Positions 50,518 to 62,200 of a DNA stretch of 64,000 bases are shown piece by piece. Within the stretch, counting starts at the first letter, position 1. The number at the start of each line of letters is the position of its first letter. The stretch is taken from positions 42,022,501-42,086,500 of the forward strand of contig OX940863.1 in assembly GCA_954871525.1 (NCBI GenBank), read 5' to 3'. The DNA comes from Parietaria judaica. Taxonomy: Eukaryota; Streptophyta; Magnoliopsida; Rosales; Urticaceae. The position numbers were made by a program, and so were the translations under genes. Below the pieces are notes generated by a model, which saw only the letters and a program-made list of their open reading frames with translations, was not told the DNA's origin and searched no databases.

Positions 50518-52435
50518 TAGGAGACAGCTCTTCGCCGTTTAGGTATTAAAATAAGTAAATGTGATACAATTACACATGATTAAGATTTTTGAAGTTCATT
50601 TGTCGTTTAAAATATCGTTTAACTAGGGTTCTTTCTCGGAAAATGGGAAAAAGACTCGGTTTTTTTTGGAGCACGCATTAATTGTTGAAATTGGATTTAA
50701 ATAAGTAAATGTGATACAATTACACATGATTAAGATTTTTAAAGTTCATTTGTTGTTTAAAATATCGTTTAACTAGGGTTCCTTCTCGGAAAATTGGAAA
50801 AAGACTCAGTTTTTTTTGGAGCACGCATTAATTGTTGAAACTGGATTTTAAGAGAGCTCCAAAAACTTTTAATGCCAAAACTAACCCAATTTATAATAAT
50901 ACCACCCTAAAGAAGGTCTAGCAACTCAAATTTCATCAAGAACGCATCGTATTTGCTCTCGTAAGATAACGAATTTTTAACACTTTTCGGTAAAGATTTT
51001 AACCCGTTCTCGGCTACATATAGAAACTAGGAGATAGTGCTTCGCAATTTAGGGATTAAAATAATTTAATGTAATAAAATTACACATTATTAAGCATTTT
51101 TAAGTTCATTTTTTGTTTAAAATATATTTTAATTAGAGTTCTTTCGCGTAAAATGGGAAAAAGACTCAGTTTTTTTTGGAGGACGCGTTAATTGTTGAAA
51201 CTAGATTTTAAGAGAGCTCGAAAAAATTTCAATGCCAAAACAAACCCAATTTATAATAATACCACCATAAAGAAGGTCTAGGAACTCAAATTTCATCAAG
51301 AACGCATCGTATTTGCTCTCGTAAGAAAACCAATTTTTAACACTTTTCGTTAAACGTTTTAACCCATTAACGGCTTGATATAGAAACTAGGAGACAGCTC
51401 TTCGCCGTTTAGGTATTAAAATAATTAAATGTGATACAATTACACATGGTTAAGATTTTTGAAGTTCATTTGTCGTTTAAAATATCGTTTAACTAGGGTT
51501 CTTTCTCGGAAAATGGGAAAAAGACTAAGTTTTTTTTGGAGCACGCATTAATTTTTGAAATTGGATTTAAATAAGTAAATGTGATACAATTACACATGAT
51601 TATGATTTTTAAAGTTCATTTGTTGTTTAAAATATCGTTTAACTAGGGTTCTTTATCGGAAAATTGGAAAAAGACTCAGTTTTTTTGGAGCACGCATTAA
51701 TTATTGAAACTGGATTTTAAGAGAGCTCCAAAAACTTTTAATGCCAAAACTAACCCAATTTATGATAATACCACCCTAAATAAGGTCTAGCAACTCAAAT
51801 TTCATCAAGAACGCATCGTATTTGCTCTCGTAAGATAACCAATTTTTAACACTTTTCGGTAAAGATTTTAAACCGTTCTCGGCTTCATATAGAAACTAGG
51901 AGATAGTGCTTCGCAATTTAGGGATTAAAATAATTTAATGTAATAAAATTACACATTATTAAGCATTTTTAAGTTCATTTTTTGTTTAAAATATCTTTTA
52001 ATTAGAGTTCTTTCGCGTAAATGGGAAAAAGACTCAGTTTTTTTTTTAGGACGCGTTAATTGTTGAAACTAGATTTTAAGAGAGCTCGAAAAAATTTCAA
52101 TGCCAAAACAAACCCAATTTATAATAATACCACCATAAAGAAGGTCTAGGAACTCAAATTTCATCAAGAACGCATCGTATTTGCTCTCGTAAGAAAACCA
52201 ATTTTTAACACTTTTCGTTAAAAGTTTTAACCCATTAACGGCTTGATATAGAAACTAGGAGACAACTCTTCGTCGTTTAGGTATTAAAATAAGTAAATGT
52301 GATACAATTTCACATGATTAAGATTTTTGAAGTTCATTTGTTGTTTAAAATATCGTTTAACTAGGGTTCTTTCTCGGAAAATGGGAAAAAGACTCAGTTT
52401 TTTTTGGAGCACGCATTAATTGTTGAAACTGGATT
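50518..52435. repeat. Segmental copy of 46469-48387, shift about 4049 bp
   Basis: Four units starting at 50518, 51028, 51388 and 51897, plus the start of 52256, match those at 46469, 46979, 47339, 47849 and 48208. Shared rare states include aaatatatttt in L2, aataattaaat with gactaag, ctttatcgg, a lost A in cgcgtaaatggg (near 47971 and 52020), and cttcgtcgtttagg with caatttcacatg. The shared one-base loss is strong evidence for common descent of the two segments. The match weakens in the second module of the last unit. Confidence 0.85.
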
Positions 52436-54926
52436 TAAATAAGTAAATGTTATATAATTACACATGATTAAGATTTTTGAAGTTCATTTGTTGTTTAAAA
52501 TATCGTTTAACTAGGGTTCTTTCTCGGAAAATGGGAAAAAGACTCAGTTTTTTTTGGAGCACGCATTAATTGTTGAAACTGGATTTTAAGAGAGCTACAA
52601 AAACTTTTAATGCCAAAACTAACCCAATTTATGATAATACCACCCTAAATAAGGTCTAGCAACTCAAATTTCATCAAGAACGCATCGTATTTGCTCTCGT
52701 AAGATAACCAATTTTTAACACTTTTCGGTAAAGATTTTAAACCGTTCTCGGCTTCATATAGAAACTAGGAGATAGTGCTTCGCAATTTAGGGATTAAAAT
52801 AATTTAATGTAATAAAATTACACATTATTAAGAATTTTTAAGTTCATTTTTTGTTTAAAATATCTTTTAATTAGAGTTCTTTCGCGTAAAATGGGAAAAA
52901 GACTCAGTTTTTTTTGGAGGACGCGTTAATTGTTGAAACTAGATTTTAAGAGAGCTCGAAAAAATTTCAATGCCAAAACAAACCCAATTTATAATAATAC
53001 CACCATAAAGAAGGTCTAGGAACTCAAATTTCATCAAGAACGCATCGTATTTGCTCTCGTAAGAAAACCAATTTTTAACACTTTTCGTTAAAAGTTTTAA
53101 CCCATTAACGGCTTGATATAGAAACTAGGAGACAGTTCTTCGCCGTTTAGGTATTAAAATAAGTAAATGTTATACAATTACACATGATTAAGATTTTTGA
53201 AGTTCATTTGTTGTTTAAAATATCGTTTAACTAGGGTTCTTTCTCGGAAAATGGGAAAAAGACTCAGTTTTTTTTGGAGCACGCATTAATTGTTGAAACT
53301 GGATTTTAAGAGAGCTACAAAAACTTTTAATGCCAAAACTAACCCAATTTATGATAATAACACCCTAAATAAGGTCTAGCAACTCAAATTTCATCAAGAA
53401 CGCATCGTATTTGCTCTCGTAAGATAACCAATTTTTAACACTTTTCGGTAAAGATTTTAAACCGTTCTCGGCTTCATATAGAAACTAGGAGATAGTGCTT
53501 CGCAATTTAGGGATTAAAATAATTTAATGTAATAAAATTACACATTATTAAGAATTTTTAAGTTCATTTTTTGTTTAAAATATCTTTTAATTAGAGTTCT
53601 TTCGCGTAAAATGGGAAAAAGACTCAGTTTTTTTTGGAGGACGCGTTAATTGTTGAAACTAGATTTTAAGAGAGCTCGAAAAAATTTCAATGCCAAAACA
53701 AACCCAATTTATAATAATACCACCATAAAGAAGGTCTAGGAACTCAAATTTCATCAAGAACGCATCGTATTTGCTCTCGTAAGAAAACCAATTTTTAACA
53801 CTTTTCGTTAAAAGTTTTAACCCATTAACGGCTTGATATAGAAACTAGGAGACAGCTCTTCGCCGTTTAGGTATTAAAATAAGTAAATGTGATACAATTA
53901 CACATGAAAAAGATTTTTGAAGTTCATTTGTTGTTTAAAATATCGTTTAACTAGGGTTCTTTCTCGGAAAATGGGAAAAAGACTCAGTTTTTTTTGGAGC
54001 ACGCATTAATTGTTGAAACTGGATTTTAAGAGAGCTCCAAAAACTTTTAATGCCAAAACTAACCCAATTTATAATAATACCACCCTAAAGAAGGTCTAGC
54101 AACTCAAATTTCATCAAGAACGCATCGTATTTGCTCTCGTAAGATAACAAATTTTTTACACTTTTCGGTAAAGATTTTAACCCGTTCTCGGCTTCATATA
54201 GAAACTAGGAGATAGTGCTTTGCAATATAGGGATTAAAATAATTTAATGTAATAAAATTACACATTATTAAGCATTTTTTAAGTTCATTTTTTGTTTAAA
54301 ATATCTTTTAATTAGAGTTCTTTCTCGTAAAATGGGAAAAAGACTCAGTTTTTTTTGGAGGACGCGTTAATTTTTGAAACTAGATTTTAAGAGAGCTCGA
54401 AAAAATTTCAATGCCAAAAAAAACCCAATTTATAATAATACCACCATAAAGAAGGTCTAGGAACTCAAATTTCATCAAGAACGCATCGTATTTGCTCTCG
54501 TAAGAAAACCAATTTTTAACACTTTTCGTTAAAAGTTTTAACCCATTAACGGCTTGATATAGAAACTAGGAGACAGCTCTTCGCCGTTTAGGTATTTAAA
54601 TAAGTAAATGTGATACAATTACACATGAAAAAGATTTTTGAAGTTCATTTGTTGTTTAAAATATCGTTTAACTAGGGTTCTTTCTCGGAAAATGGGAAAA
54701 AGACTCAGTTTTTTTTGGAGCACGCATTAATTGTTGAAACTGGATTTTAAGAGAGCTCCAAAAACTTTTAATGCCAAAACTAACCCAATTTATAATAATA
54801 CCACCCTAAAGAAGGTCTAGCAACTCAAATTTCATCAAGAACGCATCGTATTTGCTCTCGTAAGATAACGAATTTTTAACACTTTTCGGTAAAGATTTTA
54901 ACCCGTTCTCGGCTTCATATAGAAAC

Positions 54927-55286
54927 TAGGAGATAGTGCTTCGCAATTTAGGGATGAAAATAATTTAATGTAATAAAATTACACATTATTAAGCATTTTT
55001 ATGTTCATTTTTTGTTTAAAATATCTTTTAATTAGAGTTCTTTCGCGTAAAATGGGAAAAAGACTCTGTTTTTTTTGGAGCACGCATTAATTGTTGGAAC
55101 TGGATTTTAAGAGAGCTCCAAAAACTTTTAATGCCAAAACTAACCCAATTTATAATAATACCTCCCTAAATAAGGTCTAGCAACTCAAATTTCATCAATA
55201 ACGCATCGTATTTGCTCTCGTAAGATAACGAATTTTTAACACTTTTCGGTAAAGATTTTAACCCGTTCTCGGCTACATATAGAAAC
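54927..55286. repeat. L2/R2 recombinant unit (first of four)
   Basis: The unit starts as L2 (gagatagtgc, tttcgcgtaaaatggg) but after the T run ends as L1 (ggagcacgcattaattg, tggatt) and continues with R2. The switch falls between aaaagactc and ggag, around 55060-55080. Similar units start at 56727, 59966 and 63206. The pairing L2-R2 exists only in these four, so all four combinations of left and right halves occur in the window. Confidence 0.9.
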
Positions 55287-58200
55287 TAGGAGATAGTGCT
55301 TTGCAATTTAGGGATTAAAATAATTTAATGTAATAAAATTACACATTATTAAGCATTTTTAAGTTCATTTTTTGTTTAAAAAATCTTTTAATTAGAGTTC
55401 TTTCGCGTAAAATGGGAAAAAGACTCAGTTTTTTTTGGAGGACGCGTTAATTGTTGAAACTAGATTTTAAGAGAGCTCGAAAAAATTTCAATGCCAAAAC
55501 AAACCCAATTTATAATAATACCACCATAAATAAGGTCTAGGAACTCAAATTTCATCAAGAACGCATCGTATTTGCTCTCGTAAGAAAACCAATTTTTAAC
55601 ACTTTTCGTTAAAAGTTTTAACCCATTAACGGCTTGATATAGAAACTAGGAGACAGCTCTTCGCCGTTTAGGTATTAAAATAAGTAAATGTGATACAATT
55701 ACACATGAAAAAGATTTTTGAAGTTCATTTGTTGTTTAAAATATCGTTTAACTAGGGTTCTTTCTCGGAAAATGGGAAAAAGACTCAGTTTTTTTTGGAG
55801 CACGCATTAATTGTTGAAACTGGATTTTAAGAGAGCTCCAAAAACTTTTAATGCCAAAACTAACCCAATTTATAATAATACCACCCTAAAGAAGGTCTAG
55901 CAACACAAATTTCATCAAGAACGCATCGTATTTGCTCCCGTAAGATAATGAAGTTTTAACACTTTTCGGTAAAGATTTTAACCCGTTCTCGGCTTCATAT
56001 AGAAACTAGGAGATAGTGCTTCGCAATTTAGGGATTAAAATAATTTAATGTAATAAAATTACACATTATTAAGCATTTTTAAGTTCATTTTTTGTTTAAA
56101 ATATCTTTTAATTAGAGTTCTTTCGCGTAAAATGGGAAAAAGACTCAGTTTTTTTTGGAGGACACGTTAATTGTTGAAACTAGATTTTAAGAGAGCTCGA
56201 AAAAATTTCAATGCCAAAACAAACCCAATTTATAATAATACCACCATAAAGAAGGTCTAGGAACTCAAATTTCATCAAGAACGCATCGTATTTGCTCTCG
56301 TAAGAAAACCAATTTTTAACACTTTTCGTTAAAAGTTTTAACCCATTAACGGCTTGATATAGAAACTAGGAGACAGTTCTTCGCCGTTTAGGTATTAAAA
56401 TAAGTAAATGTTATACAATTACACATGATTAAGATTTTTGAAGTTCATTTGTTGTTTAAAATATCGTTTAACTAAGGTTCTTTCTCGGAAAATGGGAAAA
56501 AGACTCAGTTTTTTTTGGAGCACGCATTAATTGTTGAAACTGGATTTTAAGAGAGCTACAAAAACTTTTAATGCCAAAACTAACCCAATTTATGATAATA
56601 CCACCCTAAATAAGGTCTAGCAACTCAAATTTCATCAAGAACGCATCGTATTTGCTCTCGTAAGATAACGAATTTTTAACACTTTTCGGTAAAGATTTTA
56701 ACCCGTTCTCGGCTTCATATAGAAACTAGGAGATAGTGCTTCGCAATTTAGGGATGAAAATAATTTAATGTAATAAAATTACACATTATTAAGCATTTTT
56801 ATGTTCATTTTTTGTTTAAAATATCTTTTAATTAGAGTTCTTTCGCGTAAAATGGGAAAAAGACTCTGTTTTTTTTGGAGCACGCATTAATTGTTGAAAC
56901 TGGATTTTAAGAGAGCTCCAAAAACTTTTAATGCCAAAACTAACCCAATTTATAATAATACCTCCCTAAATAAGGTCTAGCAACTCAAATTTCATCAATA
57001 ACGCATCGTATTTGCTCTCGTAAGATAACGAATTTTTAACACTTTTCGGTAAAGATTTTAACCCGTTCTCGGCTACATATAGAAACTAGGAGATAGTGCT
57101 TTGCAATTTAGGGATTAAAATAATTTAATGTAATAAAATTACACATTATTAAGCATTTTTAAGTTCATTTTTTGTTTAAAAAATCTTTTAATTAGAGTTC
57201 TTTCGCGTAAAATGGGAAAAAGACTCAGTTTTTTTTGGAGGACGCGTTAATTGTTGAAACTAGATTTTAAGAGAGCTCGAAAAAATTTCAATGCCAAAAC
57301 AAACCCAATTTATAATAATACCACCATAAATAAGGTCTAGGAACTCAAATTTCATCAAGAACGCATCGTATTTGCTCTCGTAAGAAAACCAATTTTTAAC
57401 ACTTTTCGTTAAAAGTTTTAACCCATTAACGGCTTGATATAGAAACTAGGAGACAGCTCTTCGCCGTTTAGGTATTAAAATAAGTAAATGTGATACAATT
57501 ACACATGAAAAAGATTTTTGAAGTTCATTTGTTGTTTAAAATATCGTTTAACTAGGGTTCTTTCTCGGAAAATGGGAAAAAGACTCAGTTTTTTTTGGAG
57601 CACGCATTAATTGTTGAAACTGGATTTTAAGAGAGCTCCAAAAACTTTTAATGCCAAAACTAACCCAATTTATAATAATACCACCCTAAAGAAGGTCTAG
57701 CAACACAAATTTCATCAAGAACGCATCGTATTTGCTCCCGTAAGATAATGAAGTTTTAACACTTTTCGGTAAAGATTTTAACCCGTTCTCGGCTTCATAT
57801 AGAAACTAGGAGATAGTGCTTCGCAATTTAGGGATTAAAATAATTTAATGTAATAAAATTACACATTATTAAGCATTTTTAAGTTCATTTTTTGTTTAAA
57901 ATATCTTTTAATTAGAGTTCTTTCGCGTAAAATGGGAAAAAGACTCAGTTTTTTTTGGAGGACACGTTAATTGTTGAAACTAGATTTTAAGAGAGCTCGA
58001 AAAAATTTCAATGCCAAAACAAACCCAATTTATAATAATACCACCATAAAGAAGGTCTAGGAACTCAAATTTCATCAAGAACGCATCGTATTTGCTCTCG
58101 TAAGAAAACCAATTTTTAACACTTTTCGTTAAAAGTTTTAACCCATTAACGGCTTGATATAGAAACTAGGAGACAGTTCTTCGCCGTTTAGGTATTAAAA

Positions 58201-58526
58201 TAAGTAAATGTTATACAATTACACATGATTAAGATTTTTGAAGTTCATTTGTTGTTTAAAATATCGTTTAACTAAGGTTCTTTCTCGGAAAATGGGAAAA
58301 AGACTCAGTTTTTTTTGGAGCACGCATTAATTGTTGAAACTGGATTTTAAGAGAGCTACAAAAACTTTTAATGCCAAAACTAACCCAATTTATGATAATA
58401 CCACCCTAAATAAGGTCTAGCAACTCAAATTTCATCAAGAACGCATCGTATTTGCTCTCGTAAGATAACCAATTTTTAACACTTTTCGGTAAAGATTTTA
58501 AACCGTTCTCGGCTTCATATAGAAAC
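54927..58526. repeat. 1800-bp five-unit HOR, two copies
   Basis: The copies are 54927-56726 and 56727-58526. Order: L2/R2 recombinant, L2-R1, L1-R2 with caacacaaat and gctcccgtaagataatg, L2-R1 with ggaggacacg, L1-R2 with gacagttc, ttatac and actaagg. One visible difference is ttgttggaac at about 55091 against ttgttgaaac in copy two. Another is the end of the last unit: gataacg with acccg in copy one, gataacc with aaccg in copy two. Confidence 0.92.
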
Positions 58527-59245
58527 TAGGAGATAGTGCTTCGCAATTTAGGGATTAAAATAATTTAATGTAATAAAATTACACATTATTAAGAATTTTT
58601 AAGTTCATTTTTTGTTTAAAATATCTTTTAATTAGAGTTCTTTCGCGTAAAATGGGAAAAAGACTCAGTTTTTTTTGGAGGACGCGTTAATTGTTGAAAC
58701 TAGATTTTAAGAGAGCTCGAAAAAATTTCAATGCCAAAACAAACCCAATTTATAATAATACCACCATAAAGAAGGTCTAGGAACTCAAATTTCATCAAGA
58801 ACGCATCGTATTTGCTCTCGTAAGAAAACCAATTTTTAACACTTTTTGTTAAAAGTTTTAACCCATTAACGGCTTGATATAGAAACTAGGAGACAGCTCT
58901 TCGCCGTTTAGGTATTAAAATAAGTAAATGTGATACAATTACACATGAAAAAGATTTTTGAAGTTCATTTGTTGTTTAAAATATCGTTTAACTAGGGTTC
59001 TTTCTCGGAAAATGGGAAAAAGACTCAGTTTTTTTTGGAGCACGCATTAATTGTTGAAACTGGATTTTAAGAGAGCTCCAAAAACTTTTAATGCCAAAAC
59101 TAACCCAATTTATAATAATACCACCCTAAAGAAGGTCTAGCAACTCAAATTTCATCAAGAACGCATCGTATTTGCTCTCGTAAGATAACGAATTTTTAAC
59201 ACTTTTCGTTAAAGATTTTAACCGTTCTCGGCTTCATATAGAAAC

Positions 59246-62200
59246 TAGGAGATAGTGCTTCGCAATTTAGGGATTAAAATAATTTAATGTAATAAAATTA
59301 CACATTATTAAGCATTTTTAAGTTCATTTTTTGTTTAAAATATCTTTTAATTAGAGTTCTTTCTCGTAAAATGGGAAAAAGACTCAGTTTTTTTTGGAGG
59401 TAGCGTTAATTTTTGAAACTAGATTTTAAGAGAGCTCGAAAAAATTTCAATGCCAAAACAAACCCAATTTATAATAATACCACCATAAAGAAGGTCTAGG
59501 AACTGAAATTTCATCAAGAACGCATCGTATTTGCTCTCGTAAGAAAACCAATTTTTAACACTTTTCGTTAAAAGTTTTAACCCATTAACGGCTTGATATA
59601 GAAACTAGGAGACAGTTCTTCGCCGTTTAGGTATTAAAATAAGTAAATGTTATACAATTACACATGATTAAGGTTTTTGAAGTTCATTTGTTGTTTAAAA
59701 TATCGTTTAACTAGGGTTCTTTCTCGGAAAATGGGAAAAAGACTCAGTTTTTTTTGGAGCACGCATTAATTGTTGAAACTGGATTTTAAGAGAGCTACAA
59801 AAACTTTTAATGCCAAAACTAACCCAATTTATGATAATACCACCCTAAATAAGGTCTAGCAACTCAAATTTCATCAAGAACGCATCGTATTTGCTCTCGT
59901 AAGATAACCAATTTTTAACACTTTTCGGTAAAGATTTTAAACCGTTCTCGGCTTCATATAGAAACTAGGAGATAGTGCTTCGCAATTTAGGGATTAAAAT
60001 AATTTAATGTAATAAAATTACACATTATTAAGCATTTTTAAGTTCATTTTTTGTTTAAAATATCTTTTAATTAGAGTTCTTTCGCGTAAAATGGAAAAAA
60101 GACTCAGTTTTTTTTGGAGCACGCATTAATTGTTGAAACTGGATTTTAAGAGAGCTCCAAAAACTTTTAATGCCAAAACTAACCCAATTTATAATAATAC
60201 CACCCTAAAGAAGGTCTAGCAACTCAAATTTCATCAATAACGCATCGTATTTGCTCTCGTAAGATAACGAATTTTTAACACTTTTCGGTAAAGATTTTAA
60301 CCCGTTCTCGTCTACATATAGAAACTAGGAGATAGTGCTTTGCAATTTAGGGATTAAAATAATTTAATGTAATAAAATTACACATTATTAAGCATTTTTA
60401 AGTTCATTTTTTGTTTAAAATATCTTTTAATTAGAGTTCTTTCGCGTAAAATGGGAAAAAGACTCAGTTTTTTTTGGAGGACGCGTTAATTGTTGAAACT
60501 AGATTTTAAGAGAGCTCGAAAAAATTTCAATGCCAAAACAAACCCAATTTATAATAATACCACCATAAATAAGGTCTAGGAACTCAAATTTCATCAAGAA
60601 CGCATCGTATTTGCTCTCGTAAGAAAACCAATTTTTAACACTTTTCGTTAAAAGTTTTAACCCATTAACGGCTTGATATAGAAACTAGGAGACAGCTCTT
60701 CGCCGTTTAGGTATTAAAATAAGTAAATGTGATACAATTACACATGAAAAAGATTTTTGAAGTTCATTTGTTGTTTAAAATATCGTTTAACTAGGGTTCT
60801 TTCTCGGAAAATGGGAAAAAGACTCAGTTTTTTTTGGAGCACGCATTAATTGTTGAAACTGGATTTTAAGAGAGCTCCAAAAACTTTTAATGCCAAAACT
60901 AACCCAATTTATAATAATACCACCCTAAAGAAGGTCTAGCAACACAAATTTCATCAATAACGCATCGTATTTGCTCCCGTAAGATAATGAAGTTTTAACA
61001 CTTTTCGGTAAAGATTTTAACCCGTTCTCGGCTTCATATAGAAACTAGGAGATAGTGCTTCGCAATTTAGGGATTAAAATAATTTAATGTAATAAAATTA
61101 CACATTATTAAGCATTTTTAAGTTCATTTTTTGTTTAAAATATCTTTTAATTAGAGTTCTTTCGCGTAAAATGGGAAAAAGACTCAGTTTTTTTTGGAGG
61201 ACGCGTTAATTGTTGAAACTAGATTTTAAGAGAGCTCGAAAAAATTTCAATGCCAAAACAAACCCAATTTATAATAATACCACCATAAAGAAGGTCTAGG
61301 AACTCAAATTTCATCAAGAACGCATCGTATTTGCTCTCGTAAGAAAACCAATTTTTAACACTTTTTGTTAAAAGTTTTAACCCATTAACGGCTTGATATA
61401 GAAACTAGGAGACAGCTCTTCGCCGTTTAGGTATTAAAATAAGTAAATGTGATACAATTACACATGAAAAAGATTTTTGAAGTTCATTTGTTGTTTAAAA
61501 TATCGTTTAACTAGGGTTCTTTCTCGGAAAATGGGAAAAAGACTCAGTTTTTTTTGGAGCATGCATTAATTGTTGAAACTGGATTTTAAGAGAGCTCCAA
61601 AAACTTTTAATGCCAAAACTAACCCAATTTATAATAATACCACCCTAAAGAAGGTCTAGCAACTCAAATTTCATCAAGAACGCATCGTATTTGCTCTCTT
61701 AAGATAACGAATTTTTTACACTTTTCGGTAAAGATTTTAACCCGTTCTCGGCTTCATATAGAAACTAGGAGATAGTGCTTCGCAATATAGGGATTAAAAA
61801 AATTTAATGTAATAAAATTACACATTATTAAGCATTTTTAAGTTCATTTTTTGTTTAAAATATCTTTTAATTAGAGTTCTTTCTCGTAAAATGGGAAAAA
61901 GACTCAGTTTTTTTTGGAGGACGCGTTAATTTTTGAAACTAGATTTTAAGAGAGCTCGAAAAAATTTCAATGCCAAAAAAAACCCAATTTATAATAATAC
62001 CACCATAAAGAAGGTCTAGGAACTCAAATTTCATCAAGAACGCATCGTATTTGCTCTCGTAAGAAAACCAATTTTTAACACTTTTCGTTAAAAGTTTTAA
62101 CCCATTAACGGCTTGATATAGAAACTAGGAGACAGATCTTCGCCGTTTAGGTATTAAAATAAGTAAATGTGATACAATTACACATGAAAAAGATTTTTGA

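Larger units (their letters stand above)
49078..53125. repeat. Array domain 6: disordered stretch with recombinant units
   Basis: Units start at 49078, 49438, 49798, 50158, 50518, 51028, 51388, 51897, 52256 and 52766. The regular L1-R2/L2-R1 alternation breaks here. 49078 is an L1-to-L2 hybrid, 49798 has an R1-to-R2 hybrid right half, and two L2 units follow each other (49798 and 50158). The units from 50518 onwards closely match those from 46469 onwards. This is where the 150-bp duplication is last seen (unit 52256-52765). Confidence 0.88.
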
